DNA from: Zizania palustris
Lineage: Eukaryota > Streptophyta > Magnoliopsida > Poales > Poaceae
Reading direction: 5' to 3'
Length of the DNA stretch: 64,000 nucleotides
NCBI GenBank assembly: GCA_019279435.1
Contig: JAAALK010000286.1
Span: 51,904,289 to 51,968,288 of the forward strand
Within the stretch, counting starts at the first letter, position 1; each line of letters starts with the position of its first letter. The position numbers and the translations under genes are program-made. The notes beneath the pieces were generated by a model. It was not told where the DNA came from. It searched no databases and saw only the letters and a list, made by a program, of their open reading frames with translations. Shown here piece by piece: positions 36,576-47,876 of this stretch.

Positions 36576-39128
36576 CTCGTGCCACTCCCCGCGTAGCAGC
36601 GCGCTCCCTCGCCTTCGCCGTTCGCCGGGAGGAGGGAGGAAGAGCCGAAGAGGAGGAGGGGTGCGGCGTTTGAAATTCAAATGCGGCCTGGTGAAGTGGT
36701 GATTGAGCTTTTCGGGCCGCTCCGGTCGGTCGCTTTCCCTTTTCTCTTCGTGCCGCCTGCGTCGCTGCCAGTGTCGTGTCGGGACTCGGGGTCGGGGAGC
36801 TTTCCCTGCTGCAGCACGCCGCGGCCGGCACACCGACCATGAAGAGGAGGGGAGTTCAAAGTTTGGATTAGCCGGATCGGATAGTGAGGCAAAAAGCACG
36901 GATTTCTCCGAATTTTAAATTTTAAATTTTATTTTGTTTTCTCAATTTCAAAAACTATTTTTGTTTGCACTTTTAAAAAAAACGTAGTTCTATAAATGAA
37001 GAAAAAATCTCTACTCTTATAAAGCGGTTAGTTTTTCGTTCCTCCGTCCGCTCCATACTGCCTCCCCACTTCCCACAAAAAATCAATCAAAACTTATACC
37101 CTATAAAAACCGGTGCCCCAACCGCCCGGAGCGCCTGCAACCGTCCCCCGCAACACGCGCGCATGCATGTGCGCGCAGCAACTTGCTTTGGCTGCGCGAG
37201 GAAAAAAAGAAAAGAGGAAAAAGAAAAAAGAAGAAAAAGGAAAAAAAGGAAAAAAAGGAAAAAGAATAAAAAATAAAAAACAAGAAAAAGAAATCTGTAT
37301 TTATATTTCAGTATTTTAATTTATATATTTTGCGGGAAGTAAAAACCCTTAGATTTTTGGAAAAATCACGTAGAAACATAAATTTTACGTAAAAACACTA
37401 TTATAAAATAAGATTCTGTTGCAAAGCTCAGACCTCTAACTAGTAAAGATAAAAGGTGGATTTCTCGCCGTTTCGAGCAAACAGGCCGGAGCCGTGTGGT
37501 TTCCGTGTTGAGCTGGGTTTGTTGGGCCATGCGAGGCCGCGTTAGGCCCGGTGAACCCTGTGAAGGCCCAAGTGATTATATAGCAAAAGGGTGTGCTTTC
37601 ATATATCATTGTTGTCTCACCGTATGTCAAACAACTAGTAAAATATATGGGCTCCAAGGATAGTTTAGGTGGGTCTGTACTACACTAAAATTTAGCTCTC
37701 TAGATCTTAGTTATACTGATTTTATATGAATCAATAAAATAGTTACGCTCTAATGTAAAAATCAAAACAGTTTTGCTAAATTTGGTTTGATAAACTTCTT
37801 AATTCTCTGTATGCAGATTGAGTTGCTTTCGGTCATTAAATTGCTCTTGTGTTTATAACGATATTATAAATTATTGTTCATAATTTTCTCCACATTTTGC
37901 ACTAAAAATGCATACTAACAAAAGAATAGTTTTGGGATTTTTTTAGCTATGAAGATTTTGTTGATTGATTTCTAATTAATTCATTATTATCACCAATTAA
38001 ATTCTAAGTACTTTGAAGTTTAGTGGATCTATGAAATTATGAGATATCATTGTTGTATTATGATATATTTAAAAAACAAAATTGTATTAAATTTTCAGTT
38101 TACGCTCTTATAAAAATTGTAAGTATAAATTAGGAACACCCTAGAAAAAAATTAGAGCCGCCACCGGTGACATATATGGAGCTGAATAAATTTTCAGTGA
38201 AATATTATTAATAATTTCTTTTTCTAAAAAGGAGATACTTTCGCATACCACACGGGGAATAATCGTAGTATATAAAATAAAATGTAGCTCCGTCACTCCG
38301 TCTGCATACGTGGATGATCTACCTCTCTACAACGCATGGTTTGAATTGTGAAAGTTTGCTTACAATAATCACATGGCGCACTGAAGAATATTTGTTCGAA
38401 GTTTACTTACAATAATCACGGGCTAAATCTGATTCTCTTAGCATTGTTATACATGTTGGTGGAGTTTTGTATTTATAAATCTAAGTTACATTTAGTTCAA
38501 GTTTTATACTTTTTATACAAAAACCCAGTTAAAATCCAAACCAAACCTAGTTAATTGAACACCAATATATATGCCGTAAATATAGACATGTAGATATAAG
38601 ATCATGACCATAATTATATCATTTTATGGCATCAATGTTTAATGTATGACTAACTATCTTTGGAGATTGAAATAGCTTGGAAGCATGATGCAAATATAGA
38701 TTAAAAATATTGTTAATTGCAGTTGTGTCACAACTCCACGTCTCAATGGCATGTGCATTATCTTATATTAATAACATACGGACTGGACCTCTATTTTTAT
38801 CTAAGTGAGTCGATACGACTTACAAGGGTATACGATCAAATTTCTCATTTGCGAATTTTGGAGGGGTTAAAGTGTGGGGATTTAATTATTTGTCACTCTT
38901 AACATGTGAGTGGCAATAAATTTGCCACTCCGAGTCACTGACATGTGGAGTCATCTGAGTCACTGACATATGGTTCATTAATTAACATGTGTTAAGTGAC
39001 AAATAGTTAAATTATCCGTCGACCGACATGGAGGAGACCGGAGCCTAGAGACGACCAACCGGCAACAGGAAGGAAGGAAGCAGAAGCGAGCGAGCAAAGA
39101 AGACGGCTCAGAGTCTCAGAAGAAGGAG
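36576..39128. other. Intergenic between divergent genes
   Basis: 36576-36850 is GC-rich leader/promoter of the coiled-coil gene. 37198-37266 is a 69-nt uninterrupted purine run. From 37300 to 38900 the sequence is AT-rich, with scattered transposon-like debris but no frame or clean element. 39000-39128 is the probable leader of the TMEM256 gene. Confidence 0.5.
37198..37266 (+). repeat. 69-nt pure purine tract
   Basis: Every base is A or G, in a GAAAAA/GGAAAA pattern; two short A-rich stretches with a few pyrimidines extend it to about 37292. Such tracts can form triplexes and often vary in length. It has no regular unit. Confidence 0.95.
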
Positions 39129-39916
39129 ATGGCGGCGGCCATGATGGATCCGATGCTGTGGCACAAGGTGGCCGCCGTCTCTGGTAATCCATCCTCCCCT
39201 TCCTCCCCGTACAGTTCTCGCTCCTCCTCCTGCTTCCCTAGCCTGACGACGGGGTGACTGGTTGAGCAGGGGTTGCTGCCCTTGGACTCGGCACCTATGG
39301 CGCGCACATGTTTCGCCCGAAGAACCCCTCGTACAAGGAGGTAATTGAACACTGCCTGGTGCTCTTCTCCCATCCCACATCCCTTCCTGCCAGATTATCT
39401 GTTCTATCTCCGACCTATTTCCTCCAATTTATCGATCTGCTTCCTGCAATTTGGGGGAAACAACAACAGGTTTGGCACACTGCGTCCCTCTATCATCTCG
39501 TCCACACCGCGGCGTTGCTCGGGGCTCCCGTCACCAAGCGCCCCAACGTCGTTAGTACTCTTGCAATCCACACTGCCGCCTATTTGCTTCCCGATTTCCA
39601 CGGGTTCTTCAGTGCTTGCCATCTTTGCAGTTCGGAGGGCTCTTGACTGCTGGGATTGTACTCTTCTCTGGAACGTAAGTCTATTTTCCTCTTTAAACTA
39701 GTTGAAATTATCACGAGAGTCCAAAGGGCGAAAGATTGCCACTGGAATGCTCTCGCTATGTATTGCATCTGAGTTGCAAAATCATCGTTGATGTAGATTC
39801 AATCGTTTTCGTTTAGGTGCTACACTGTGGCTTATCTTGAAGACAGGAAGTTTTCTTCGCCCGCACCGTTGGGTGGCTTTGCGTTCATTGCTGCTTGGGC
39901 TAGTCTACTCTTCTGA
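39129..39916 (+). CDS. TMEM256 / DUF423 family small membrane protein
   Basis: Five exons: 39129-39183, 39270-39340, 39470-39550, 39631-39674, 39817-39916; 351 nt, 116 aa, the usual size for TMEM256 homologues. Family landmarks: VAALGLGTYGAHMFRP near the start, then VWHTASLYHLVHTAALL, GGLLTAGIVLFSGTCYTVAY, and APLGGFAFIAAWASLLF at the end. Hydrophobicity suggests three or four membrane helices. The family is found from bacteria (YgdD) to animals, but its molecular job is not established. All introns are GT-AG. A Mutator-like element begins 31 bp after the stop, so the 3' UTR and poly(A) site may come from it. Confidence 0.95.
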
Positions 39917-39947
39917 TTACATTTCGTCCTAGCATGTGAAAATAATA

Positions 39948-40618
39948 GGGAAATTTGCTCTGCTGCCATGAAGTTGAGTGTCATGCTCCGATTCACCACA
40001 TAGTTTGGTTTCCTAAAATGCCAGAAGTTGAGGGACATACTCTCTCGTTTACCACACTTGATTGTTTCAACACACAAAATGCCCAATTTATTCTGCATCT
40101 TCCTCTTCTCACCATGTGCTTGACCATGGATGGAGAGTGGCCAGCAACTGGAGGTGGAGGCAGAGCGCTATCAGCAGCCGATGGCAGAGAGCAGTGGCAT
40201 GCGGGAGTCAGGTGGCAGCCGGAGGCAGAGGAGTGCAGGTGTTAGGCAGCGGGCAGTCACAGGCCGAGGCAGCATTGCCTGGATCGCAATGGACAGAGGT
40301 GGCAATGCATGGGTCTGATGGCAGAGGTGGAGGCACACCGTTGGTGGAGGTGGGTGGTCATTGGCTGATGGCTGGAGGCTGAGGCAAAGCGGCAGTGCAT
40401 GGGTTTGGTAACCAGAGGTGGAGAGGATGAAGAGAAGAGAGGGAATAGGGGGAGGAAAGATGAAAATGATGGAGATAGGGGATATTATGTCATTATACAG
40501 ATCATTGTGGCAAATGAGAGAGCACACCCCTCAACTTTTTGGCATTTCAGCATAGCTAAACAACTATGCGGTAAATCAGAGTATGCCACTTAACTTTGTG
40601 GCATCAGAAAATTTTCCC
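39948..40618. mobile_element. Mutator-like element with about 115-bp inverted repeats and GC-rich interior
   Basis: The left end begins GGGAAATTTGCTCTGCTGCC and runs as an inverted repeat of the right end over about 115 bp, including CCACATAGTT/CCGCATAGTT and AAATGCCA.AAAGTTGAGGG. The flanks AAAATAATA and AAAATATTG agree at 7 of 9 bases, fitting an old 9-bp target duplication. The interior (about 40120-40440) is GC-rich and unlike the AT-rich arms. That pattern occurs in Pack-MULEs that have captured gene pieces, but I could not name a source gene. Confidence 0.75.
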
Positions 40619-42069
40619 AAAATATTGCAATACTGGACGTTTTATATCCGGTGCTCTATCAGGTCATGTGATTGACTGGTATGCATCTCTGTCATGACCT
40701 TCTGGAGAGAATAAAATTAAACTAATTATCTTGATGGTGTACTTTATTGTCTCTACCTAAGTATTACATGCTGCTTACAATCTGTGATTGACATATTGTG
40801 GCAATTAAACTACTTCTGCCATAGCCATGCCTTTAAAAGTGTTGAATTCCTATATCATGGTAATCTTGATTGTTTGACATTTGCTGTTGGTGGTGCAATC
40901 ATGGTCAGTATGAGCAGCACAAATGTTGTGGGTCTTCATTCTTTCTATACCATGTCCTCATCTTCAGGCTATAGAATGGTTTTAGTGCTCTCAAATAGTG
41001 TGTCTAAAATGTAGCCTATGTTGTATACATCGTACTAGACTTAGGATCTGGCAGGTACTAAGTGTGGTTTGACGTACTTCTGGTGCAATTACTAGTTTAT
41101 AATATTCCTTGTGAGGGCTAAAGTCATATTGGACCAAGTATCTATTACCTGCTGGGATATAATTGTATTCCAGCTGTTTGGCCCCTTTCATGCATTGTAT
41201 GAAACCTGCCCAACCACTCACTTTAATATAAATTAAAATATAAAAAGTTAAAATCAAGTTGCAGTATGAACAATGGAAATGATTCTCATTTGCAGAACTG
41301 AAATATTTTTATGTATGGGGAACATTTGATGAACAATGGAAATGATTCTCATTTGCAGAACTGAAATATTTTTATGTATGGGGAACATTTGATTTATTGC
41401 ACTCCATCCCAGCTATGTTTCCAAGTAATGATATTGTCTCCACAAAGAGAGACTATCTATCTGTTGAACATATTTTTCCTTTTCATGTACTGAAAACCAG
41501 GGAAGAAACTCCACTAATAAGTTTTATCCTTTCTGTGCTGTGCTCATTGGTATATTAGGGAACCAATTTAAAACAATATGAATTATGACCTGTAATGATA
41601 TGTCAGTGAAAGAATTAGTGGCATATATTGAACCGGGTGAATTTTCAGTGGCATATCTCTCCATAAAATAAGTAACCATGATTCTGAGTAAGGATGTTTG
41701 CTGATTCTAAAGAGATGAACTTTCTGCATGTAATTGGAATTGTATGTTTATGCTTGTATCTAAAATGAATGTCCACACTTTAAAAGGATAGGTAAACCAC
41801 TATGATTTTGGTAAAAATACTATGCGGGTTTTTGCAAGTATCGGATATCCACTGAAGGTGTGATTATATTATATAATACCTTTTTTTTTAAAAAAAAGAA
41901 GAGAAGTGTTGCATGCTTTATTTATTACATGCTACCTTACAAGTAGAAAAAACAAAGAGGTACACTGTAAAGACCATCAAAATTGTCTTATTTTTTTGCA
42001 TAAAGGTTCAGTTCTCTCCTTTTATGCTGAAATATGTCCCCTTGTGGTGGGCGTGCATGAATTTCTCTT
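40619..42069. other. Intergenic, AT-rich, with a 63-bp tandem duplication
   Basis: No gene is seen. 41268-41330 and 41331-41393 are exact or near-exact tandem copies of a 63-bp unit starting GAACAATGGAAATGATTCTC. About 41880-41900 is a T/A-rich hairpin. Confidence 0.55.
41268..41393. repeat. 63-bp tandem duplication
   Basis: Two adjacent 63-bp copies, identical by eye, which points to a recent slippage or repair event. Confidence 0.95.
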
Positions 42070-42411
42070 TTATGTAGACATGCATGTCCTGCGTGTTTGT
42101 TCTTGCTCGTAACATATGTACCAGCAAAAGAGTTGAATACTTCTTGGGTCCAAGTCAGTGACCATTGCAGCTGCGTTGAAGTAGTAGGAACTGCCATGTT
42201 TCTTGAATTTTTGCCAGTGGATGTTGAAGGCATAGGATGAGTGATCCTTGACATTATCGGGCAGATTACAAGAATTATTTGGTTCAATCATAGTGCAGTC
42301 TGCACCACTAGGACCACAAGCCCAGCTGAGAGCGTGTTGTAGGATATCATCTAGAGTTTGCTCATCTGCTATGCACCATTGTTTCTCCCAATTGCGGTCG
42401 TCTGCTTGCAT
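42070..42411 (-). pseudogene. X8 (CBM43) domain gene fragment, probably incomplete
   Basis: Read on the minus strand, the 113-aa frame contains a clear X8 carbohydrate-binding domain: QWCIADEQTLDDILQ, ALSWACGPSGADC, NNSCNLP, VKDHSSYAFN, FNAAAMVTDLDP. X8 proteins bind beta-1,3-glucan at cell walls and plasmodesmata. Oddities: no signal peptide or GPI tail is in the frame; the Cys usual before the YFN-type motif is absent (GSSYYFN); and the sequence after DLDP does not match the family. A stop stands directly before the first Met, and a possible splice acceptor (ATGCAAG|CAG) lies at the start, so an upstream signal-peptide exon could exist; I found no convincing one in 42412-43700. A working gene with one unseen exon is the alternative. 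Confidence 0.7.
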
Positions 42412-43734
42412 TTAGAGGTATAAGAAGTTATAATTTCTCGATTTTTAAGGTTTGTTTATTTTTGCGGGACATAAATACATGGCAGTAAATTTAAGTTATA
42501 ATACCCTTCTTTTCCCATTTTCAAAGGTACTTTTAGCATTTACTAAGGAAGCAAGATGAATGCTGGAGTAATTGTTATCTGTGGAAGAACCAGTGTGGTA
42601 TTAATACTTGCACAACTTGCAATATAAACTCTAGAATAAAGTTACAGTTGAATGTATCTTGTTAGCACTGTAAGGATGAATGATCTTAGTATATGAATGG
42701 CATTGATGTTAAAGCATCCAAGGTTCAAAAGCTTGTCTCACCCTAGAGCATTAACTATACTTGGCAAGTGCTATATTACGAGAAGGTGTGATCTGATTCA
42801 AGTGGATAATCAGGCAGCGCAATACTTGCTGCCCTACCTGAGCAAGTTCATGAAACTATTGACTTTTGCTCTGAAAATCAGAGGTGCAGGCGTGCAGCTA
42901 CACCCGCCTCGTCTGTGGGGGCTTTAGGGCCTATTTGGGAAGCTTCAGGTTCTGACTACCTAGCTAGTGAGTAAAGGACTTCAGATTCGGAAAGTAGCTG
43001 CAATTGCTATAAGCTCACCAAATATTAGGGGGCAGTGGCAATGTGTGGAAAGGTGAGGAATAGCAGCAGCCAGAGTGGTGCAAGTGACATGGGAGAGTAT
43101 ATGAAAACGGCCGGACAACGGCTTGTAGATTTCTTGAAACAGAGGTATTTATTTCAACATGGATGGACAATATTGCACTGAGATTTGGTCTGTGGCCGGT
43201 TAGGTACAGATTAACAGAGATGACGGCCACATTGCATGGATGATGGATATGTAGGAACTAGGAAGCACACCGTTGCAAGAGAAGACAAAATCTTTGAATC
43301 ATCAAGCAATCAGTGGTTTCACAGGCACAAGGTGCAAGCTGATGTTCCCGGTACCATACGGATGGTGACAACTGACGAGTGTGTAATTTAATGATGGTGC
43401 CATGCAGATACCACAACCTCATGGTATCATATGCTCTGTTTCGGTTTCTATTACTCTGCTTCTGTCAAAGGTGTGTTTTTACACTTTCCTCTTTGCTCCA
43501 TATGGAACTCCCACACTTAAGATTAAGTTTCTAACGGCTTATTCTTGCCTGTTCCATTGATGCTTTGAATTTTTCGTTCGTTTATCTGTCCTCCATATCT
43601 GATGATTACTAGTAGCAGAACCCGGTCTCATCATACTAAGCCTGGCGTGATTTTATATAAACTAGTGGTAGCTAGTAGCATTTCCTTGCAGAAAGCCAAA
43701 CTGTTACACACAGGTTTCATGAGGTGACAATTAT
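42412..43734. other. Intergenic, nothing firm
   Basis: Mixed-composition sequence with short unsupported frames only. No transposon ends or RNA genes were recognised. Confidence 0.45.
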
Positions 43735-44042
43735 GGGTTAAATGCTTTCGTGTCATCCTTGCTATTTTTCAATTTGTCAAAAATACCATTAAAATTTCGA
43801 TATTTACTCATATGTCATTACTATTTCAAATCCACTCTTTTATATTATTTGGACCCAGTTACAAACTCTGAATATTTGCTCGTATGTCATTACCATTTCC
43901 AATTCACCATTTTGTGTCATTACTCTTTTACCCCAAATTGCGAGTGAATTTAAAATAGTAATAATATATGAGTAAATATCGAAATTTTAATAGTATTTCT
44001 GACGAATTGGAAAATAACGGTGGCACGGTATGCAATTAACCC
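43735..44042. mobile_element. MITE of Mutator type, 308 bp, with about 105-bp inverted repeats
   Basis: It begins GGGTTAAATGC and ends GCAATTAACCC. The arms match as inverted repeats over about 105 bp (shared TTAAAATTTCGATATTTACT). It is flanked by GACAATTAT (43726-43734) and GACAATTTA (44043-44051), a 9-bp target duplication with a one-base change. It ends 108 bp after the OPT7 stop codon, so it may lie in that gene's 3' UTR. Confidence 0.88.
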
Positions 44043-44150
44043 GACAATTTATAGACTACTGTATCAGTTAACTGATGCTAATCTGAATTCATGGTTTTCC
44101 CAAACGCATATCCAAATGCTCCGGCCGGCGAGAGCTCAAGAGCTCAGAAG

Positions 44151-47100
44151 TCAGAACACCGGGCACCCCTTGACGGAGATGCCCGGCGCGGTGGGGCAGG
44201 AGGCGAGCGGGCAGTGGTCGACCGCCGTGCCCCACCACTTGAGCTCGTGGTGTGCGTTCTGGAGGGCGAAGAAGATGAGCACCCCCATGAAGGCCGTGCC
44301 GGCGTCGAGCGCCGCCGACAGCACGTAGTTGTACTTCTGCCACCACCCCTTGCGGTACTTAAACACGAAGTAGTTGAAGATGGTGCCCGTGACGAGCCAG
44401 CTGGCGATGTTGGTCGGCGTCGCCGGCGGCATCCCGGCGAACCCGTAGGAGATGACGGGCACGTTGACGAGCGCGATCCACTTCTTCTCGGGGAACGCCC
44501 TGCTGAGCAGCCACAACGGCACGGGCAGGACGGCGCCGGCGAGGAAAAGCCACACCAGGTTGCGGTACAGCCCGTGCCGGCCGAACAGCCGTCCGGGTCC
44601 GATGAGCCCCCAGATCACCGACGCGTCGAACGTGACGCGGTACTTGGGGCACGTCCACGGGCTGTCTGGGTGCAGCGCCTCCACGTCGCAGATGTTGTCG
44701 ATGCTTCCCAGCATCCACCATGCCACCGCTAGATTCACCACGCCGGCGACCACCGTGCCCACCAGCTGCGCTGTGTACATGCACCGCGGAGGGATCTTCA
44801 TGTAGTGGCCGAGCTTGAGGTCGGCGAGGAACGACAGAGCGTGCACCGTGCTGATCCGGCCGTATATCTTGAAGAGCAGGTTGGCGATCGGCTTCCCCGG
44901 CAGCACGTATCCGATCATGAACTGCGCGATGACGTCGTACCCCGGTTGCTGCAAGCCAAAATTTCAAGAGACGAGACGATCAGAGACGACGACGACGACT
45001 ATAATAGCCGATCGATATGGTGCGTGCCTGGTTGGTGGTGGCCTGGATGACGCCGATGGGGAGGGTGACGACGAAGGCGAGCGCGAAGGCGAAGAGCATC
45101 CCCCACCACGGCAGCTGCACCTCCTCCTTGTAGACGAACGACATGAGCAGCGACACGGCCACGCTGCCGACCAGCAGCACGAGGAACCACCACTGCGGCA
45201 CCTGCTTGTACCGCCGCATCAGCTTGGCGTGCACGTCCAGCTTCGCCGCCGCCGAGCTCATCGCCGACCTGCTCTGCCTCCATATGTCGCCGCCGTGGAA
45301 CAGCAGCACGTGGACGAGCGTCGCCGTGAACCGCAGGAACCCCGAGCCGATGGAGATGGCGAACAGCGGGCTCAGGTACAGCTTCCCGTAGCTCTCGTAC
45401 GCCGCCACGTTGAGGTCGAAGTCCCTGGTGAGCACCTTGGTGGTGTCGTACTTCTGCCCGGCCGCAGTGAAGAGCTGGTTGGAGAAGATGGGGAACCTCC
45501 TCGCGTCGAACGTGTTGAACTTCCAGTAGCAGAGCGGCACGATGACGTAGATGAACATGACGAAGCCGGCGGCGGTGTTGGCGATGGACGCCCACGGCGC
45601 CACCAGCGGGCTCCCGTGGTACGCCGAGATGCCGGCCCAGTCGAGCGTGAAGGCGCCGACGCCGAGTCCATGGTACCCGGACCCCACCTGCTGCGCCGTG
45701 ATGCTGTGCGGCCACGCCCAGCACGCCCACGAGAAGAAGGTCATGATCGGCAGCAGGTACCCCGGCAGAGCGTAGTACGCGAAGCTGGCGAAGAAGATGA
45801 TGAGGAAGAAGCGCATCCGCGTCGAGCCCCTGGACCCCTCCTCCTTGCCGCCATTGCCGCCCCTGTCCTCCGTCTCGTGCAGCGCCCTACATGTCAGAAG
45901 AGACCATTAGCTTGCGCAATCAACTAATTAACCGCTCCAGTATCTGCTTTGGTTTGGTTTAAACTTTAACGGAGAGATTTACGCGTCATTACCTGAAGAG
46001 AGACACCTGGGCTAAATTGGAAGGCCACCACATGTCGGCCGGGTCAACCAGGTACCTCCTCAGCATTCCGGCCCAACCATAGCCCAGTATCTGCCGCGCA
46101 ACGCACCAGTAGTAATGATTAGTTAGCTAAGACACATTTGTTACAATTTTGTAGCTATAGTTGTTTTTAGTATCTGAAATTAAAAACAATTCTGTAGCTA
46201 TAGTTGTTTTTAGTATCTGAAATTAAAAAAATAGTCCAAATTATGTGCATAGATTTTGAAAACTAGTATTTCTAGAAAATAGAAATGAACTAGAATTTAA
46301 AAATTGTAAAGCATCAACTTCTCTAAATTCTTACCATTAGTAGCAAATCTTTTTTAAATATTTTTTTTTGAAAAAAAATCAAATCTGTATGCCCATTTGA
46401 AAAATTTGTAAAACTAACATGCGATCAACACTTGAAGTACCGACTGGATGCCATGTCAGCTCCAATCGGCACTTCAAGTGCCGATTGGAGCTGACGTAAC
46501 AGAATCTGATAGAGTTGACGTGGCCCCAGTCGACACCAGTCAGTACTTGAAGTACCGACTCTGGAGATCGAGTCGGGACCGCATGCTACTTCTACAATTT
46601 TTTAAAACGGGCATATAAATTTGAATTTTAAAAAAAAAATCGTCAGTAAGCTATCCTGAAATCTTAGCTGATACAGAGACGACTAATCTTTTGGATATGT
46701 TCTAGTACCACCACGGCTTAACGTTGACTCGTGACTGGACAAGTCGACGCCAGGTACCCAAAATTGCGTATATCTAGTGCATGCAATCCGACAGGAATGT
46801 TGAAGTTGGCCACTACGAAATTTTGCAAGAGGCCGCACATCTACTCTAGACGAACAAAATCTTGCCAATAATTTGTAGGGCCAGTCCTATTACATGGACT
46901 CACGGTGACGACGTTATGCCCACAAGTGATTATTTCTCAATCTCAGCGCCGCATGATTGGCGGCAGGCAGCTCGTACGCGAACTAAAACAGCGCAAAAAA
47001 GAAAAAGTTTGATTGGTTCAGAAATTCGTCGCATCTTTTCATCTTTTGGAGTAAATTCGCCCGTCGCGTTCGCGTGCCATTTCAAAAATGAAATGCAAAG

Positions 47101-47689
47101 GAGAAGACATGGGTCAACTCAAAGTACTAGAAAGTAGAAACGAAGGTGGTAGAGTGGTAGGAGGAGGGCGCGTGTAGACCTGTGTGGTGAGGACGATGAG
47201 GAGGGCGCAGAGGAAGCCGAGGGACTGCTTGTAGTAGGCCTTCATGACGGTGATTGCGCCGATGGAGTAGGCGTCGCCGCCGCCGTAGGAGACGCCGCAG
47301 TTGGCGAAGATGGTGATGATGACGTGCTCCTTGATGTTGAATGGCCCCGGGTTGAGGTTGAAGCTGCCGAGGCGGCCGCCGAGGAGGCGCACCTCGCGGT
47401 CGGGCAGCACGGCGGCCATGAAGCGGCCGGCTGGGAGGACGAGGATCTGGGCCAGGATGCCCGATATGGTGAGCGGCTGGGTGCGGTACGTGAAGAAGGT
47501 GTTGAGGAAGATGAGCACCACGCAGGAGGTCAGCCCCAGCGTCCACGCCCGGAATGTCATCACCGGCGTCGTCGGGTCGTCCGTCTCCGGCACCACCAGC
47601 GCCACCTCCTCCACCGGGCACCTCTCCCCCTCCCCCTGCCTCTTGCTCCCCTGCTCCTCCGCCGCCACCAGAGGCTTCAACGACGCCAT
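44151..47689 (-). CDS. OPT7: Oligopeptide transporter (OPT family), probably OPT7
   Basis: Proton-coupled membrane transporter of the OPT family, plant PT clade, which carries small peptides and metal-linked substrates. Four exons: 47689-47180, 46090-45993, 45886-45028, 44948-44151; 2265 nt, 754 aa, full family length. Landmarks: TPVMTFRAWTLGL near the first helix, the NPGPFNIKEHVIITIFAN block, AYYKQSLGF, WWPSNLAQV, SWACWAWPHSITAQQVGSG, QPGYDVIAQFMIGYVLPGKP, and SFLADLKLGHYMKIPPR. It has many hydrophobic helices. The acidic N-terminus starts MASLKPLV; an upstream in-frame Met would add eight residues. Intron 3 uses a GC donor (CAG|GCACGC). Intron 1 (1.09 kb) holds a foldback element. The OPT7 name rests on remembered gene order around rice ADA2; published work links rice OPT7 to iron homeostasis. 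Family is certain, member name tentative. Confidence 0.96.
46144..46229. repeat. 43-bp tandem duplication in OPT7 intron 1
   Basis: The unit CAATTYTGTAGCTATAGTTG... occurs twice head to tail with one difference. Confidence 0.9.
46355..46640. mobile_element. Foldback element in OPT7 intron 1 containing a 41-bp perfect palindrome
   Basis: The outer arms are inverted relatives: left TGTATGCCCATTTGAAAAAT...AACATGCG, right CGCATGCTACTTCTACAATT...ACGGGCATATA. Inside, 46455-46495 is a perfect palindrome: arms of 20 nt (GTCAGCTCCAATCGGCACTT) around a single C. Other parts repeat CACTTGAAGTACCGACT-type sequence. A shorter copy of the same family lies in an intron of the plastid L6 gene at 56190-56427. 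Confidence 0.85.
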
Positions 47690-47867
47690 CGATCGATCCC
47701 ACCTCCGCCTCACAGCTAGCTACTGAGTTACTCTTCTGCTGGCTCGATCTGATCTCTCAAAGCTTCAAATAATCTGTGATCGATTTGCTTGTATATCTCT
47801 TTCTCCAGTGGACGGTAGTACGCTTTCGGGGATTCTTTGGATGGTTGCTGCTGGCCGCTGCTCGCCT

Positions 47868-47876
47868 CTATTTATA
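47868..47876 (-). promoter_or_regulatory. TATA box of the OPT gene
   Basis: TATAAATAG on the minus strand, about 180 bp before the start codon at 47689. A transcription start near 47840 and a leader of about 150 nt would follow. Confidence 0.6.

Noticed and set aside
36070..36840. 256-aa minus-strand frame overlapping the coiled-coil gene's first exon
   Set aside because: It is out of frame with the family-conserved sequence, and its product is low-complexity Arg/Glu/Ala.
44091..45927. Long plus-strand and alternative-frame open frames over the OPT gene
   Set aside because: They are antisense or shifted shadows of a GC-rich real gene on the minus strand; their products are Arg/Pro/His-rich without domains.
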